Part shown: one piece after another, positions 32,768 through 46,160 of the stretch
Numbering within the stretch: position 1 is the stretch's first letter
Layout: every line of letters begins with the position of its first letter
NCBI GenBank assembly: GCA_039654915.1
Contig: CM077593.1
Coordinates: 119,033,413-119,097,412 of the forward strand
Reading direction: 5' to 3'
DNA length: 64,000 bases
Origin: Aquilaria yunnanensis
Lineage: Eukaryota; Streptophyta; Magnoliopsida; Malvales; Thymelaeaceae
Translations under genes and position numbers: made by a program
The notes under the pieces: generated by a model
Told to the model about the DNA's origin: nothing
Database searches by the model: none
The model's input: the letters and a program-made list of their open reading frames with translations, nothing else

Positions 32768-33231
32768 TTTTGTGATGTTTTAAGTACGTATGTACATGCA
32801 TATAGTCTTCTAATTGCACAATTATTATACGTATCGGTGGTGTAATTTTTTTTTTCTACCATCAACTTATTATGGAAATAATTTAAATTATTATGAAATA
32901 TATTAGCATGAAATCCCGAATTAAGAATTATGGCAATGAAAACAGAAAGAGTATTACTCGATGTACCGAGAATCTTATACCGAAACTTTATGAATAAAAC
33001 TTTGTGATGTTTTAAGTACGTATGTACATGCATGTAGTCTTCTAACTGCATAATTATTATACGTATCGGTGGTGTAATTTTTTTTCTCTGCCATCACTTT
33101 ATTATGGAAATAATTTAAATTATTATGAAATATATTAGCATAAAATCCCGAATTAAGAATTATGGCAATGAAAACAGATAAGAGTATTACTCGATGTACC
33201 AAGAATCTTATACCGAAACTTTATGAAATCT
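32768..33231. repeat. Tandem duplication, two ~232-bp units
   Basis: 32768-33000 and 33001-33231 are nearly identical (only scattered differences), sharing gatgttttaagtacgtatgt, tatcggtggtgtaatttt, aaatcccgaattaagaatta and cttataccgaaactttatga. The low divergence points to a recent duplication. Confidence 0.9.
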
Positions 33232-33360
33232 TACCAGGTAACGTAAGACTGGATCTTATATTGGCAACATTTGCTAATTTTTATCAATTTAATCTTATGT
33301 TTATCCCTAACATTTAGTAAGGTCCTTTAATATATAATTGTTTCATTTATAAAAGAAGTA

Positions 33361-33615
33361 AGGATTCATCCCCAAGCGCTCAACAAAGTGACTGCATGAG
33401 GACAAGTGGACAACGATCCCTGCCAAGGCCCGGGTTCAATTCCCCACCTTCCACCACTTTTCCCAAAAGATGCTACTAATGCTAGTTTGGCCGCCTTTCA
33501 GATCTCGAATAAGCAGATATTTCCCCTTCCGTAAGGATAAATGCATCCTCCATCCTCTACCCTACATACCTTGTAGAGATGCTTCTAAGTGCCAAAACAA
33601 GAAGAAGAAGAAGAA
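33361..33615 (+). mobile_element. tRNA-derived SINE
   Basis: The head has a polymerase III A-box-like stretch (caaagtgactgcatgagg) and a clear B box (GGGTTCAATTCCCC) about 40 bp later, followed by a non-tRNA body and an (AAG)n tail at about 33600-33615. Target duplications were not resolved. Confidence 0.65.
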
Positions 33616-34182
33616 CGAAGCCAATGCCTGAAGTTTTCTCATGGGTGTGATTGGGTTCTCATTCCAGTTGGCGCCTTCCTTCACCCACCCCAATCAGGGT
33701 GATATACAGGCTTATGTAGGATAGATATATGAAACAAAAGTACACACACTTTACAAGTTTACATGCATTGCACCTGCATAATATGCAGACGTGAAATTTC
33801 CACAGTTCCTCAATGAAGAGCTTCTTAATCAGCAGCAAACATAAAACGTCAATGAAGCTTACATACTCCATTGGCAGCATTATATTTGACACTTGCTCAT
33901 CTGATGGCTGTATAACATGAAAAGAAAAAATCGATAATGTCGATGGACTCAATACTACAGTGAAGTACAATATAGATCATGGTGATGCTCAGGTTTGAAA
34001 CTGACAAAACTTTGAAAAAGAAAGATATGCCTCATCAATCTGAGTAGGGGTGAAAGAAATCCAACCATGCCTGGTGGGTTGCTGCTTCATTTCTCCAATG
34101 ATTGCTCTATCATTCCAGCACTCCACTTTCATTTTCCAACCTCCAAGTAACACCAACAAGTAACGATTGAGCTCTGTATACA
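33616..34182. other. 3' flank of the MINDY-3 gene
   Basis: Probably contains the 3' UTR of the adjacent deubiquitinase gene. No separate gene is supported. Confidence 0.4.
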
Positions 34183-37100
34183 CTAGACTATACTAGGGGG
34201 ATCACCAATCCAATTACAAACTGCACGAGGCCAGCGTGTTCTAATGCAGTCCACCAGGGGCGCATGCTGACGAGACTCAGGTTTAGCCACTTCAGTATCC
34301 TTTACCGTTGATTCACCTCCCACACAACCAGGCGCTGCTGCAACATCTGCCATGTATTCTTCAGGGGTCCACCTTGGAGGTACTGAAACCCTCAATTTCG
34401 TTAGCCTAGGCCTTTGCACAGGCGTCTCAACTGAAGATGCTGTATGGCCACCATTAAGATCTGATTTTGCAATCCCGTTAAAATGGTAAAGATCAAATAC
34501 CTTCCTGCCCATTAAACCAGTAGAATCTTTCAGTCCTCCGAAGCTTTTATCCAAGTCTAAAATAACCTGCCAGAACTCACTCCATACAATAAAGCCTGTG
34601 CTGCACAGATTATCAAGCTTTTCTGAGGGAAGTCTGATATTGGTCTCTCTCAGGACCTGATGGAAACCTTCAACACTAATAAAACCTCCACCACCACTTT
34701 GGTCTTGGGCATCAAAAGCTTTTCTAATCTGTGATTCCCTTTCTTCCAGTTCATTCTCATCTTGAACAGACGTATCAAGAGCAAACAAAACTGTATAATG
34801 TGACTCACTACCAACAACCCATATGGGCCATTTTGGACATTTCAGATGCTGGCCAACCTTACAAAAATTGAGGTATTCCAAAAGAGTTAGAAATCCAACT
34901 TCAACACTGGTGGATATGCCCTTCAGAAACATGCCACCACCTAAATCCATCCTCCCATCAAAAACATTAGGAACAGCTTGCCCACAAAGCAAGAGGTTAA
35001 CAATTTCCTGTAAGTTTTCACAAAAGAAAATGCATGGACTCATTGATAAAAGCAACAAGAAGATCGAAGTCAAAATGGAACCAGAACAAATTAAGTGGTC
35101 TTTACCTGAGAGGCATGGCCAAATGGAGCAGTGACTAAAGGTAAGCTAGGATCATCCCTGTCACCTTGAACGCAATCCTGCAGGATATAAGGCAAGAGCT
35201 TTAGGTCCTCGTATATACATGTGTCAACAATAAAAATATTTTTATGCTGCATCTGTGTGTGTATGAGAGAGAGAGAGAGAGAGCATACCAATCCTCTAGA
35301 AAGCAAGGCAGAAATAAGAAACAGAAGAGCTCCCATGCGACTCTGGAAAACTGGAATCATTGTCTCAAGCCTCTTTAATGCACTTGATTGGGTATTATAT
35401 GTTTCAACTCTAAGGACATTTTGCAAATCAGAAGCTGATTCAATTGAATGCCCATCAATTGCCTGTGCAATGATATTTAAACACAGATAAAGTTCAACAA
35501 TAAGTCCTATAATGAAATCGAGTGTTCTCTTTCAGCAACTACAATCATAATTCATAACCCAAAAGAACTAACCGTTTCTCTTCCAATTCCTTCAGGTCCT
35601 TCAATCTGATGGCTAGTACCACTTAAAGTTGCAATTACAGCCCTTCTATTATTTCCACATAGAAATAATATTTCGCCCATACTTCTAACAAGTGCTCTGT
35701 GCACCAAAGCACAAAGATTAGTTAACAAGTTATCATGATAAGTATCGACTTAATAGTGGAGAAAATATATAGTTTCGCAGCTTAACAGTGATGATCAGAA
35801 TATTCAGAAATGATGAGTCAAAAAAGAAGTCCAGTATAACAATACTGCACATAAAAATCAATCACAAAAATCAAGGAGGACTTTTGCAGGAAACACTCCA
35901 AAAAGCAAAATCATTATTTGTGGGCAGAAAGAAATTGCTAATAGCACAGATAAGAAAAAGGTAAAAGCTCAGTACCAAGGAAAACCAGGAATTTAAGGGA
36001 CATCAATCATATCTTATGTGAATACGTTTAACGAAGTAATTAAAATTTCATTGGCAATCCCTCATAAGTTCACAGAGAGAGAGTGAGCAAGCAAGAGCTC
36101 TAGCATATACATGAAATCATCACCAGATATTTGTACAAGAAAACAGTGCAAACTAAAAACATATTCACCTTGCTTTTATATCTTCAGTCAAAGACGCAAA
36201 GTTATCTAAAGCATCATACTGTTTTTTGCCAAATCTCCTAGAAGCCAAATTTTGTGCCACATTAGGAGCAGCTTTGCTCAACTCATCTGGAAAGAAAACA
36301 AGATATTTGAGAACAAATGCCTGCAGAAACAAATGGAAAAAATTCATTAGCAAGACATATTGACATATGAAGCTCAGTAGGAACCCTGAACTTTGAGGAA
36401 TCTCAGAAGAGCATGCTAATCCTTAAGCTTCTACTCAATAGAGAACTTGACCAACATTAACAAGTTGACCATTATCATTATTATTATTATTATTATTAGA
36501 ACAAGTTGACTATTTAAGTTGATGAATTCCATAAACAAACAAGAAACCGCAAGTAAAACCAATTACAGTTCAGCAAATTGAGCACAAAGATTCAAGCATC
36601 TTCAACGACTGCATCCAATCTTATTACCAGCCTAAAGTAAAAAATTCCTATCCAAAGTGTTTTACAGTAAGTGAACAATAGAGAAGGGCAGGATGCTAAA
36701 TATTTAACAAATTCAAACAAAAAACAGAGGAAATCATTGAAATCCCGAAATACATTCGTTAGTAATCAGAATGATGAGAAATTTGCATTAAAAGATAACA
36801 GCTGAATTAACAGTCAAACAAAAAAGAAAGATAGCAAAACATGCAAACACACACACACACACACATTTATGATATCAAAACATGTTTCAACTCAATGTGA
36901 GTCTGTCTTATCTGACATGTTCATGCAATAGTATGAACACCAGGTAGAAAATTTCTGTCTCAACATGACATGATCATGACCAAAGTTGTCAAAATTGAGA
37001 TTACACATGGAATCATTTTTTGTTTCCTATGAACCGTAATAGTAGAGTTGGATCAGAGTCACAATCATATAATCTAATCGGATCAGTTTTTCCATTTCAG

Positions 37101-38830
37101 AATGTAAGTTTCTAAGATTTGGATTGGGGTTTTGATAACCTTGATCATGACCAACTATAACAATATATTCTCAACAGACTACAGTGCCATTCACCAAACA
37201 TGTCAGACACCTAGTTCATCAACTGCACTCATGAAACAATTCATGCACCAAGAAATTAGAAGATTACTTGTATGGTTGCTAAAACGCCACAGGGCCCACC
37301 TTCATGCTGCACTAGGCCCATAGATGTTTCTGGATCAGGACTAAATCTGTAGGATGTTTAGCAACCATATTAGCTGACAACAAGTAGACACATGATGCTT
37401 CAATGAGATTATTAATAAAACTATTACGAAAAATGGCAACAGATCTTATTGATTGAAAAACCTTTAGAAATTTCCATGGCATGAAGGAAACAGAAGTACA
37501 AATAGAAATGAGCTACACAACAACTTTTATGAATCGCAAACAAATATACTGATCCTACCAAAAATAAGTGTCAGAGCCAAGCCTTTATTTATAAGCAATT
37601 ATAAAAAAGAATTTTGATTTAAATAACTCAAGTTTTACACAATAAACTTTTATTGATTTGATGTGCCAAACCATGTAGTGATACAGGTTCAATTTTTAAA
37701 TCCATTGTATCAGAACAACCTCCAACGCTTACAATCTTACATACATGATTCATAAACACGATGGTTCCCAGCTAAACTAAGTCATATGCCTAACCTAGCA
37801 TAAAGCAGCTACATGAATCATTCCACGCTATCCAATTTGAGGCATCCACACAGCAAATTACAAAAAAGTAAGATTTTTCTCACCACTTCTATCCTTTTCA
37901 TTAATTTGGGCACAAAAATGTTCTTCTTAACTTAATAGGAGTATAAGCATTCCAAGAATGATATCCTACTTTGAATATCCTTGTACCAAACACATTCTTA
38001 CAGATATCCTAGCCTTCAGATCTAAAATCATTATTCTCAGATCTAACATCATAATTCATATATCTCTCTTGAATCAGATTTCTGATATATAAATTCAGAC
38101 TTTTTTCAACAATGTAATTAAAAACACTTGGTTCAAATGTTCAAATGTACTACTGTGTAATTAAAAATTCCATGCTATGAAAATTGAAGTATCTGGAATG
38201 GCTTGAATAACCTCAGTATATCTAACCGCTACTTGCTTCTTTTCCGAATTCTAAACAAATTAGCCAGGTACATGGTAAACTTTGTCCATTCGTCCACATA
38301 CAAAATGATCACACGGCAGACTTTCCTAAACGTGCTATACACTCAACATGGAAATTCTAGGAGAAAATTGCAATCTTTTAGCACATAAACCAACACATCG
38401 AAACATACCTTATACCCTGATTACTCCACTGAGCAAGTATATCTCTGGAAACGCCAGCCCCAAACACCATGGAGAACAACTGACTCGCTTCTTCCTCGGA
38501 CAATTCTTTTCCCAAATTTTTTGCCTTGACGCCAATTTCCTTGTCTTTCTCAATTTTTTGGCTCTTCAAGGGAGAAGGAGCAGAAGAAGGAGAAGGAGAC
38601 GCGGATGCAGATGCGCTTTTAGCCGCCAGCATTCTCTTCTCGGCTGCAGCCGCCATAAGCTCCCTCTGTTGTCTTCGGCTCTCCTCAGGCGTCGACGGAC
38701 TGGAAGTAGGACTGCCGACTCCTGAACCGGCCGTTTCCCTCGGCTTGCTCCGTTTCGGCTCCGGAGGAGTGTTCTGCATGCTCATACGTAGAGCCATTCT
38801 CAGGTCCTCTTCTTCTTGTTGATCCGCCAT
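34183..38830 (-). CDS. MINDY-3-type deubiquitinase with N-terminal UIM (At1g43690 type)
   Basis: Seven exons on the minus strand: 38830-38409, 37346-37268, 36320-36169, 35696-35573, 35462-35289, 35177-35106 and 35007-34183. All junctions are in frame and give 615 residues. A ubiquitin-interacting motif at the N-terminus (QEEEDLRMALRMSMQN) is followed by a Ser/Pro/Ala-rich linker and the MINDY catalytic domain. The nucleophile Cys lies in HEGGPCGVLATIQ (short second exon). The catalytic His region is SESHYTVLFALDTS. The C-terminus has an EF-hand-like DAQDQSGGGGFIS and ends CIRTRWPRAVCNWIGDPPSIV-like. MINDY enzymes are cysteine proteases that prefer K48-linked ubiquitin chains; the UIM would help bind them. 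The start is the ATG of MADQQEEED. Substrates in plants are not known to me. Confidence 0.9.
36847..36866. repeat. (AC)n microsatellite in MINDY-3 intron
   Basis: A CA dinucleotide run in the intron between exons 2 and 3. An (ATT)n run lies nearby at about 36476-36500, and a (GA)n run at about 35262-35282 in another intron. Confidence 0.85.
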
Positions 38831-39358
38831 TGACAATCAACCACTTAACGACTAAGCGCTTCAGTCCTGGATTTGACACTACCCGAACGTGCCAATTGAA
38901 CAAAACAAAAACGAAACTTTAGGCAGGAATCGGATTATTCCGACCCCGATCCTAATTATGTCGAACTAAGCCATCAATCGTTCGTTCGCTCCCTAATAAC
39001 GCTCGCGATGCATTAGGGTTTCGATTCCAGTTGAGGAAAAAGAAGTGAACAACGAATTTTTAATTACACAGTCGAAGGCGTTACGGGGTGGAACGCGAAC
39101 ATCTTGTCGGGAGCCATACAACGGTGTCGTTTCGACTGTTGGTCGAGTGCTTTATGGCCATTTTAGCCCTGAAGCTGAAGCGTCCACTGGTTTTATACGA
39201 ATGAATTTGTGGGAAAAGAGAGGGTGTTTTGGAGTATTTCACCTTATACTTTCCTTGTAAGGGGAGTGAAAGGAACTGCTGGATGCCAGACAACAGGGAT
39301 GTAGGTGTGGCGGCGACTGAATTCCGGATTGAGAAAACACTCCAGTAAATTTTTGTAA
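38831..39358. other. Promoter region of MINDY-3 and flank
   Basis: GC-richer than its surroundings near the gene. No second gene was seen despite open frames on both strands. Confidence 0.4.
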
Positions 39359-39921
39359 GGGTAAATAGCGACTTGCATCACAAATCTTTACTTTTTATTG
39401 CAAATTCGTCGCTAACCTCCTAAACATTATGGGTCAATTCGTTTTAACTTAAGATAATTGACTTATTTTTATTTTTCACATATTTTTTTATCTGAAATTA
39501 ATTTCATTTAAAAGCTAATATTATGTAGATGTAATAATCAATTTGAAAATAAATGTTCATGATGTTTTCAATTTGTTATGAATTTTTCTTTTTTAATGAC
39601 TTAAATTAGAAAAATTTAGTAAGATTACAAAAATTGTATTTTCAATGGATTCTTGCAACTACATAATATTAATTTTTAATTAAAATTAGTTCCAACTAAA
39701 AAAATATAAAAATAAAAATAAGTCATTTTAAAGTCAATTGACTTAAGTTAAAATAAACTACGTATATATATTCATCCCAAACCTTTGCATGGCATTGCAA
39801 ATTTATCCCTTGACCAACGGTCACTGTAGTCAATGACGGGGTTGGGCCGGATATGCAATGTTTGCAAGGTTAGATGTGAATTTATAATAAAAAGTAAAAG
39901 TTTGGGAACCCCTGACACTAT
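39359..39921. mobile_element. MULE-like MITE with GGGTAAAT ends, carrying a nested MITE
   Basis: Left end GGGTAAATAGCGACTTG with ttactttttattgcaaattcg. Right end (reverse complement) GGATAAATAGTGTCAGG with ttactttttattataaattc. A second AT-rich MITE lies in the middle. A near relative without the nested insert lies at 43015-43247. The end sequence resembles the MULE terminus at 3544 only in the first eight bases. Confidence 0.65.
39436..39765. mobile_element. AT-rich MITE, family 1 copy b (nested)
   Basis: Inverted ends attcgttttaacttaagata and tgacttaagttaaaataaac. The interior matches the element at 32035-32375 in reverse orientation (for example aaaataaatgttcatgatgt). It sits inside the GGGTAAAT element. 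Confidence 0.65.
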
Positions 39922-40133
39922 TTATCCTTTTTCTTTTATCTTTCCTCTTCTCCTTCTCTCTCCCATGTTTTTAACGTCGTTTTTCTTTCACGTCTCACCA
40001 TCTCTACGTCTCTCACTATTTACCCTTTTTTTTCATTTGAACAATTTTTAAAAAAAATATTTAGTTTTTTATGTATTCTTTCTCCTACTTATGTCCATGA
40101 AAAGAAAATTCAACAAAAATATTTACTTTTTAG

Positions 40134-41867
40134 GAGTGTCCACAAATGGGTCTGACAGGTTCGCCCTAAACCCAAACCACCTCGCAAAATAATTGAATTG
40201 TATAATATAAAATTGAATCATACCATATATTATAAAATTTGATTAAAACTCAAATCACATAAAATGCGGTTCAGGCTAATTCAATTTAACCTGTTTATCT
40301 TTTCTATCCTATAAAATAATTTAAGCAACTCCACAACACTTATCTTAATGTTAATATAATGTTCTCAAAATCAAATAGTTTTATGAAATATAAATAATTT
40401 TGTACTTTAAAACATCACAAACACAAAATAGTCTTAATGTTACAAAATACAAAGCTAGTATTTGGAGTCCAAAGCTCCTGCTACTTTGGAATTCTTCAAC
40501 TTTTTTATACGTAATTCTTTCTTATCGCACAAGGTTATTGAAACTAAGGGTGAGCATGGGTCGGGTTGGTTCGGTTTTATGGTGGAATCGAACCAACCCG
40601 AAATGGCATCGGTTCCAAAATTTTTCTACCCAACCCAGAACCGAGAACCGAACAGAACCAGAACCATGGTTCTGGTTCTCGGGTTTTTCGGTTTCTACCA
40701 TATACCTATAACAACACCAAAATTCAATAAATCTACATCCATAATTAGTTTTATGACATATTCAACATAATATACAATTAAATTAATATTTAAATATATG
40801 AACTTAGATACATTCAAAATAGTTTAAAATGTTGTTCTTACAAAAATGGTTCAAAAGAGTTACTTGTGGAGTATCTTTTATCTTAACTAGTTTACTTCAT
40901 TCCAGTAATTCCAATATTGGTATGACATTCAATATGAAAAATTGAGCCTTTAAGACCATCTTCTTTAGTATCAAAACCTAAAATATGATAATGTCATAAA
41001 TTTTTAATTTTGCATGACTCAAATGAAAAAATATCATAATTGTGTCGTAAAGAGTAGTTTGGAATGAAAGATCGAAAACAAAATGACTTAGGAGTGGTGG
41101 GTCTATGAAATAAAGTGATTTAAGTAAATATGAAGAAATTTTATAAATGATCCCACAACTTCCATACTGTTTCAATTTGAAACATCAATTTAAGAGTTTA
41201 ATATAAAAACATAAAATAACTATCATAATATTTCAAATAAATATATGTGTGTGAGTGTGTGTGTGTATATATATATATATATGGATATGTTAGTAATACT
41301 ATAATTTTTATTATATAATTATATATGTATCTAGAGTTCGGTTCCATCTCGGGTTGGTTCCATATGGAACCAGAACCAACCCAAAAACCGTCGGTTTTCC
41401 TATATGTGGAACCAACCCAAGAACCATGATCAATTTTTACCCAACCCAATCCAACCCAATGAGGGTGGTTCGGTTTCGGTTTCGGTTTCGGGTTTACCCA
41501 ACCCATGCTCACTCCTAATTGAAACTATCCACATAGTTTCACTACACCACTATAAGAGTTTTTGTTAGCCTAAGATACAAGACAATACTTTTTAAGATAT
41601 ATTTCAAAATTACAAAGTACAAACTCACCTAAACATTTTAAAAAATAGTAAATGGGGGTTGGTCTTAACTTTCTCATTAACTAGCAAAAGTTGTTGTTTA
41701 GTTCAGTTTTTACTGGTTTTAAAATTAAAACTGAATCGTACCGCATAAACATTGGTTTTTTTATTTTTAGAGCCTGAAATGCACGGTACCCACATAAACT
41801 AGCATAGCTACTGTGTTGGTTTGGTTCGGTTTACATGGTTTTCACAGGTTAGATGAATGCCCCTAAT
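40134..41867. mobile_element. Outer hAT-like non-autonomous element, low confidence
   Basis: The ends TAGGAGTGTCCACAAATG and (reverse complement) TAGGGGCATTCATC enclose GGTTCGGTTT-type sequence. The possible 8-bp flanks, ttactttt and attatttt, match only partly. A second hAT-like element is nested inside. Confidence 0.4.
40545..41517. mobile_element. hAT-like non-autonomous element (nested), 973 bp
   Basis: The ends TAAGGGTGAGCATGGGT and (reverse complement) TAGGAGTGAGCATGGGT are near-perfect inverted repeats followed by ggttggttcggtt / ggttcggtttcgg. A perfect 8-bp duplication ATTGAAAC flanks it (40537-40544 and 41518-41525). No transposase. Same terminus family as the element at 9832. Confidence 0.8.
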
Positions 41868-43014
41868 TATTTTTTAAAAAAAATATTTTAGAATACATTT
41901 TGAGTTTCTTTGAAATATAAAATAAAATAATATAGCTTCAATCTCAAAATCCTTGCAATGTAATTTATTTTAGACAATTATAAATCTTCACAATAGTTTC
42001 ATATTTAATAAATTAATTTACCATATTTTAGCTACTAACTACAAATTCATTACTAGGTAGTATCGGTTTCAACAAAAAATAATATTCCAAAATATAGGTA
42101 ATAAACATTTCAACAAAAAATTGGTAGTACATCTAATATAACTCTTTTTGTAATAATTTCATATTTTGTCACATTTTACATTTTTTCACACAATTTTATT
42201 CTATGTTTGTATGGTAATTACTTAGAAATTATAACTATTTAATAGCGTTGTAGTGCTAACAAAAGGCATACGATAACATTAATCAACATAATAGACTTTA
42301 ATTTTTTTTCTCAACATCATATAATAGTCCCATTACAACTTAGTTCTTTCAACTCAAAAAATATTTACCAAAATTAAGTGAAGCTTTTTCCAAAAAAATT
42401 TTTGACATGATATATTGGAAATACCTTGGAAGGCTATAATATATATATTTACTCTCGAATAATGTCGTATGTATAAACAAAAGTAAAATTTCTATATAGT
42501 GCCAATGTTAGAAAAATAATAAAATTTATAAAAAGCGTCAGCGTTTGAAATGAAATACTAATTGATTGTAGAATTATGGATCCTACTAAATTTGAGTTGT
42601 ACCATATATACTAAAAATTGTGCATAAGATCATAAAAATCTTACATGATAGAATTTGGTTGATAATTAAAAAATAAATAGGTATTATTGATTTTTCTATA
42701 TTTAATCAATTTTTCTCAGGTAATTAGATTTTGTAAAAGTTTTTTGTATATGGTTATTTTACATTTACCAAAATTTATTGAATTTTTAGTAAGCTACTAG
42801 TACTCCTAATTGTTTAGCCTGTAGGATGTTTGTCTTGTTTATATGTATTAAAAAGAAAATAAAAGAACCATGATGATTAGTTAAAAAAATAAAAAGAAAA
42901 ATGTTCGCTAGTTGCTGTAGGAGTTATTTATTTATTTTTTTCTTTTTTTGGCCATGTTGCTGTAGGAGTTTGTTTTGTCGTTTTTCTTCTCCCCAATGAA
43001 AAAGATGAAAAATT
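41868..43014. other. AT-rich intergenic DNA, nothing recognised
   Basis: No gene, RNA or element terminus identified. Confidence 0.4.
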
Positions 43015-43247
43015 AAGTAAATAGCTTCAAGGGTCCTCAAACATTTACTTTTTATTGTAAATTCGTCTCTAACCTCTTTAACATTGCATATATGTCCCAA
43101 ATCCGTCATTGACTACGTTGACCTTTAGTCAATGGACGAATTTGCAATGCTAGGCAAAGATTTGGGATGGATTTGAAATGGTTGAGAGGTTAAGGACGAA
43201 TTTGCAATGAAGAGTTAAGATTTGAGACCCCCTGGCATCATTTACCC
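43015..43247. mobile_element. MITE related to the 39359 element
   Basis: Left end AAGTAAATAGCTTCAAGGG with ttactttttattgtaaattcg. Right end (reverse complement) GGGTAAATGATGCCAGGG with attgcaaattcgtccttaac. The interior has gtcattgactacgttgacc, as in the 39359 element. Length about 230 bp; no clear target duplication. Confidence 0.6.
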
Positions 43248-45917
43248 ATTTTTGTTAGTTATTATGTGTGTGTTTGCACGTGCACTTGAATAATGCCCTT
43301 CAAGTGAGGGAACAATGGGCTCCCTACTTCTTTCTTCTTCCCATCTTAGTTAAATTTTTTTTTTTTAAGAAATCTGATAGGAACCATTAAAAAACTAGCT
43401 AGCTGCTTTTTTATGATAAGCTACTAGAAAATGGCCAGCCACATTTCTGGTGGCTTGCTAATGGAAGACAGCCGACCAAGTTTCTGATAACTTGCTATTG
43501 GAAGACAGTATGCCATCAGTAAGCTGGCATTTTGGTTAACATGGCCAAACCTTTTTCAATGATTGATTTACCGACAATAATGTCAGAAGTTCTGACTACT
43601 AACCATCAAAATGTTTTTTTTTATCAAGCATTTAGTCAGTGAATAGTTTTTTATAGTCTGCTGTCTGAATCTAGCTTTTTTCGATTGCCCACAATCACAA
43701 AGGTTCGTTGGAAAATATCCTCTTTCTTGTAGTGAACAAAAAAAAAATATGTTTCAATTGGAAATAAAGGTACAACTTGCTTAAGTGGAGCTAGTTGGGA
43801 GCAGAGCCCATTATAGTTTCTCAACTAGATTAATATAATAGAAAGACTAAGAAAAACAAATGATCAAGTAAATGCACCTAGCACAATTAAACTAGAAAAT
43901 ATGTTCAACGCACATCACTATCTGAAAGAAACTCTTATCTAGAAAAGTTTTGAATGGCCAACCTAGGGTTATCTCTCATACCAACTACAATTTAAGTGAG
44001 GGAGCCCATTGTTGGTCCAAGAAAAGCAATGAATTGAATTTTGGAGCATAATTCATTCATATCAATAGTTAAATAGTTGAAGACTAAGTCATTTCGAGCA
44101 TGCCATAATGACGAAGCTATGATTTTCAACACAGCATAAAAGACATGTACATAATCACCTTTTTAGGACCACGATAAACGTGGCTTTGAAATTTGCATGA
44201 GGTCCATATTAGCATGTGATCTAGTAGCCACCACTTGCAAATACAAGACCAGATTAAGGATGGCAGAGTGTAGCGATCAAGAACATGTTCCACAATATTA
44301 AAACTACTATAACATAGTAGGCAGAGGTCATCAATGAAGGGAACTCCTTAAACAATCAAATTTCACCTAGTAGATAGTCTGTTTTATATCGCTCTCTAAA
44401 AAAAAAAAAAGACACTAACTAACCATATTGTCATTTCTAACATTTTCCATTTGTTTGTAATTTTTATAAATAAAAAAAAAAAAGATAGGGACATGAAAGT
44501 TGTTAAAAAAAAGATTAAAAAGAATGAAGATTTCATGTATATCTACCCAAATTCCTTTATCACTAATTAGAATCCAAAATTCTGATACTGTTACCATTTT
44601 CCATCAATTAAGTCTTACTTCTTCCACTATGCTCCCAACTTTCTCAGCCTATCATCACCATTTTGACAAAAAGTTTGAAGATAGTCAGAACCAAGTGAGG
44701 TTATAGGTTGTTGAAATCGGCAATTATTTGTTTCCCTCTTTGGTCTCATTTTGCAACCAAATTGAACAGGTATGAAATAATAATAGGTTCATTAAAAATT
44801 GCACTATTTAAATCAGATTTATTTGATTTGTTGATGTTTATGATTGATTTGATATTGCTCGAATTCACCTGTATAAAACTAATTCTAATTTTTTTAGAAT
44901 GAACCAATGCCAAGTCCTTACATTTTATGTATTGATTCAATGATCTTGGCATAAAAGAGAAACCAATTTTGTATTGTACAGGCTTGTATGAAAATTAGGG
45001 TAAAGTTGAATGTTTAGAGTGAGAGGATTTAGGTTATTTGGCAATTCAGTATGAGTTTTGATTAAGTATGATTGGGTTTTTTTTATGTATGTATGCTGCT
45101 AGATTTTGTATATGTATGCTTCTAGATTTGCAAAATATGTAAACTAGAAAAAAAATAACATGCATTTAAGTTGCATGTATCTAATTTGTTTGATTTGATT
45201 TTGTGGCATTCAGAAAATTCTTCTAAAAAATCTTTTTGTATTCTAAATTCTTGGGTTGGTTTTATTCTATAACATATAAATCATTAATTAGTTTTAAACC
45301 TTGGTTTGTTTGGACATTGTATATATCTAGGTACATATTGTATGAGTTTAGAGTTTTGGAAGTGGTTCATATGTTTGGTTAAAATTGACTTTGCATACGT
45401 ATTAAACTGGTGTGATGGTACACAGTTGTCCGGTTTTGAAAGTGCGAAGTTTGATATAGGAAATATAGTTGCTATTATATGAAATTAGTTCCAATTTTAC
45501 ACACACACGCATGTATTCCTATTGTATTAAGCAATATTTTCAAATGTTGATGTACAAAACTAAGTTCATATATGTCTGAAATGTGTTCTTATTATATGAA
45601 TTTTGAGTTTTAATAGTGTACAAAAATGAATTTTTAATGTATGACATTGGTTAACCATTTAAACCTCATTGATTTTTATTCCATCTTCAACTTAAAGAAA
45701 ACTACCATATTTACTAAATTGGAAAAATGAAGTTACAATAATTATCACCATAAATGTTGACTTATCTTTAAAGAATCTTTCTTTCTCTATCCAAATTTAA
45801 GGAAACAAAACATTTCCTAAAGTGAGTGTACATCCACCGAGTGCATATCAAAAACTCTTGAGTGGTGCTTCTTATTAGTTTAAATTGAACCAGTGCATCT
45901 TATTATGAATCTTTTTA
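43248..45917. other. Intergenic region; possible small CACTA-like element at about 43423-43735
   Basis: The motif ctactagaaaatggcc at 43424 and tttcttgtagtg ending at about 43734 resemble the CACTA(C/T)AGAAA termini of CACTA transposons, about 310 bp apart, but the left end is imperfect. The rest shows no gene. Confidence 0.35.
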
Positions 45918-46158
45918 CTCCCTCCATTTTATAGAAACTAACCCTTTTACTATTCACAACAATTAGTTTATTATTTATTTCTTTCAAAATTTATTTAAAA
46001 AATATGAATATTTTATATGAAAATGAAACTTTAAAGATTAAAGTTTCTAAATATCATTTTTAAGAACTTTTTTCAACATATATTAATATGAATATGTTCA
46101 ATTCAAACTTCAATAAAAAACAATAAAAGTGTTAATTAATACAAAATGGATGAAGCAC
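45918..46158. mobile_element. Stowaway-like MITE (Tc1/mariner)
   Basis: It starts CTCCCTCCATTTTATAGAAAC after a TA (45916-45917) and ends, in reverse complement, GTGCTTCATCCATTTTGTATT before a TA (46159-46160). CTCCCTCC ends and TA target sites are Stowaway hallmarks. 241 bp, AT-rich, no coding capacity. Confidence 0.65.
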
Positions 46159-46160
46159 TA

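Noticed and set aside
33390..33450. Possible tRNA gene (B box GGGTTCAATTCCCC)
   Set aside because: No tRNA cloverleaf can be formed; the body and (AAG)n tail fit a tRNA-derived SINE.
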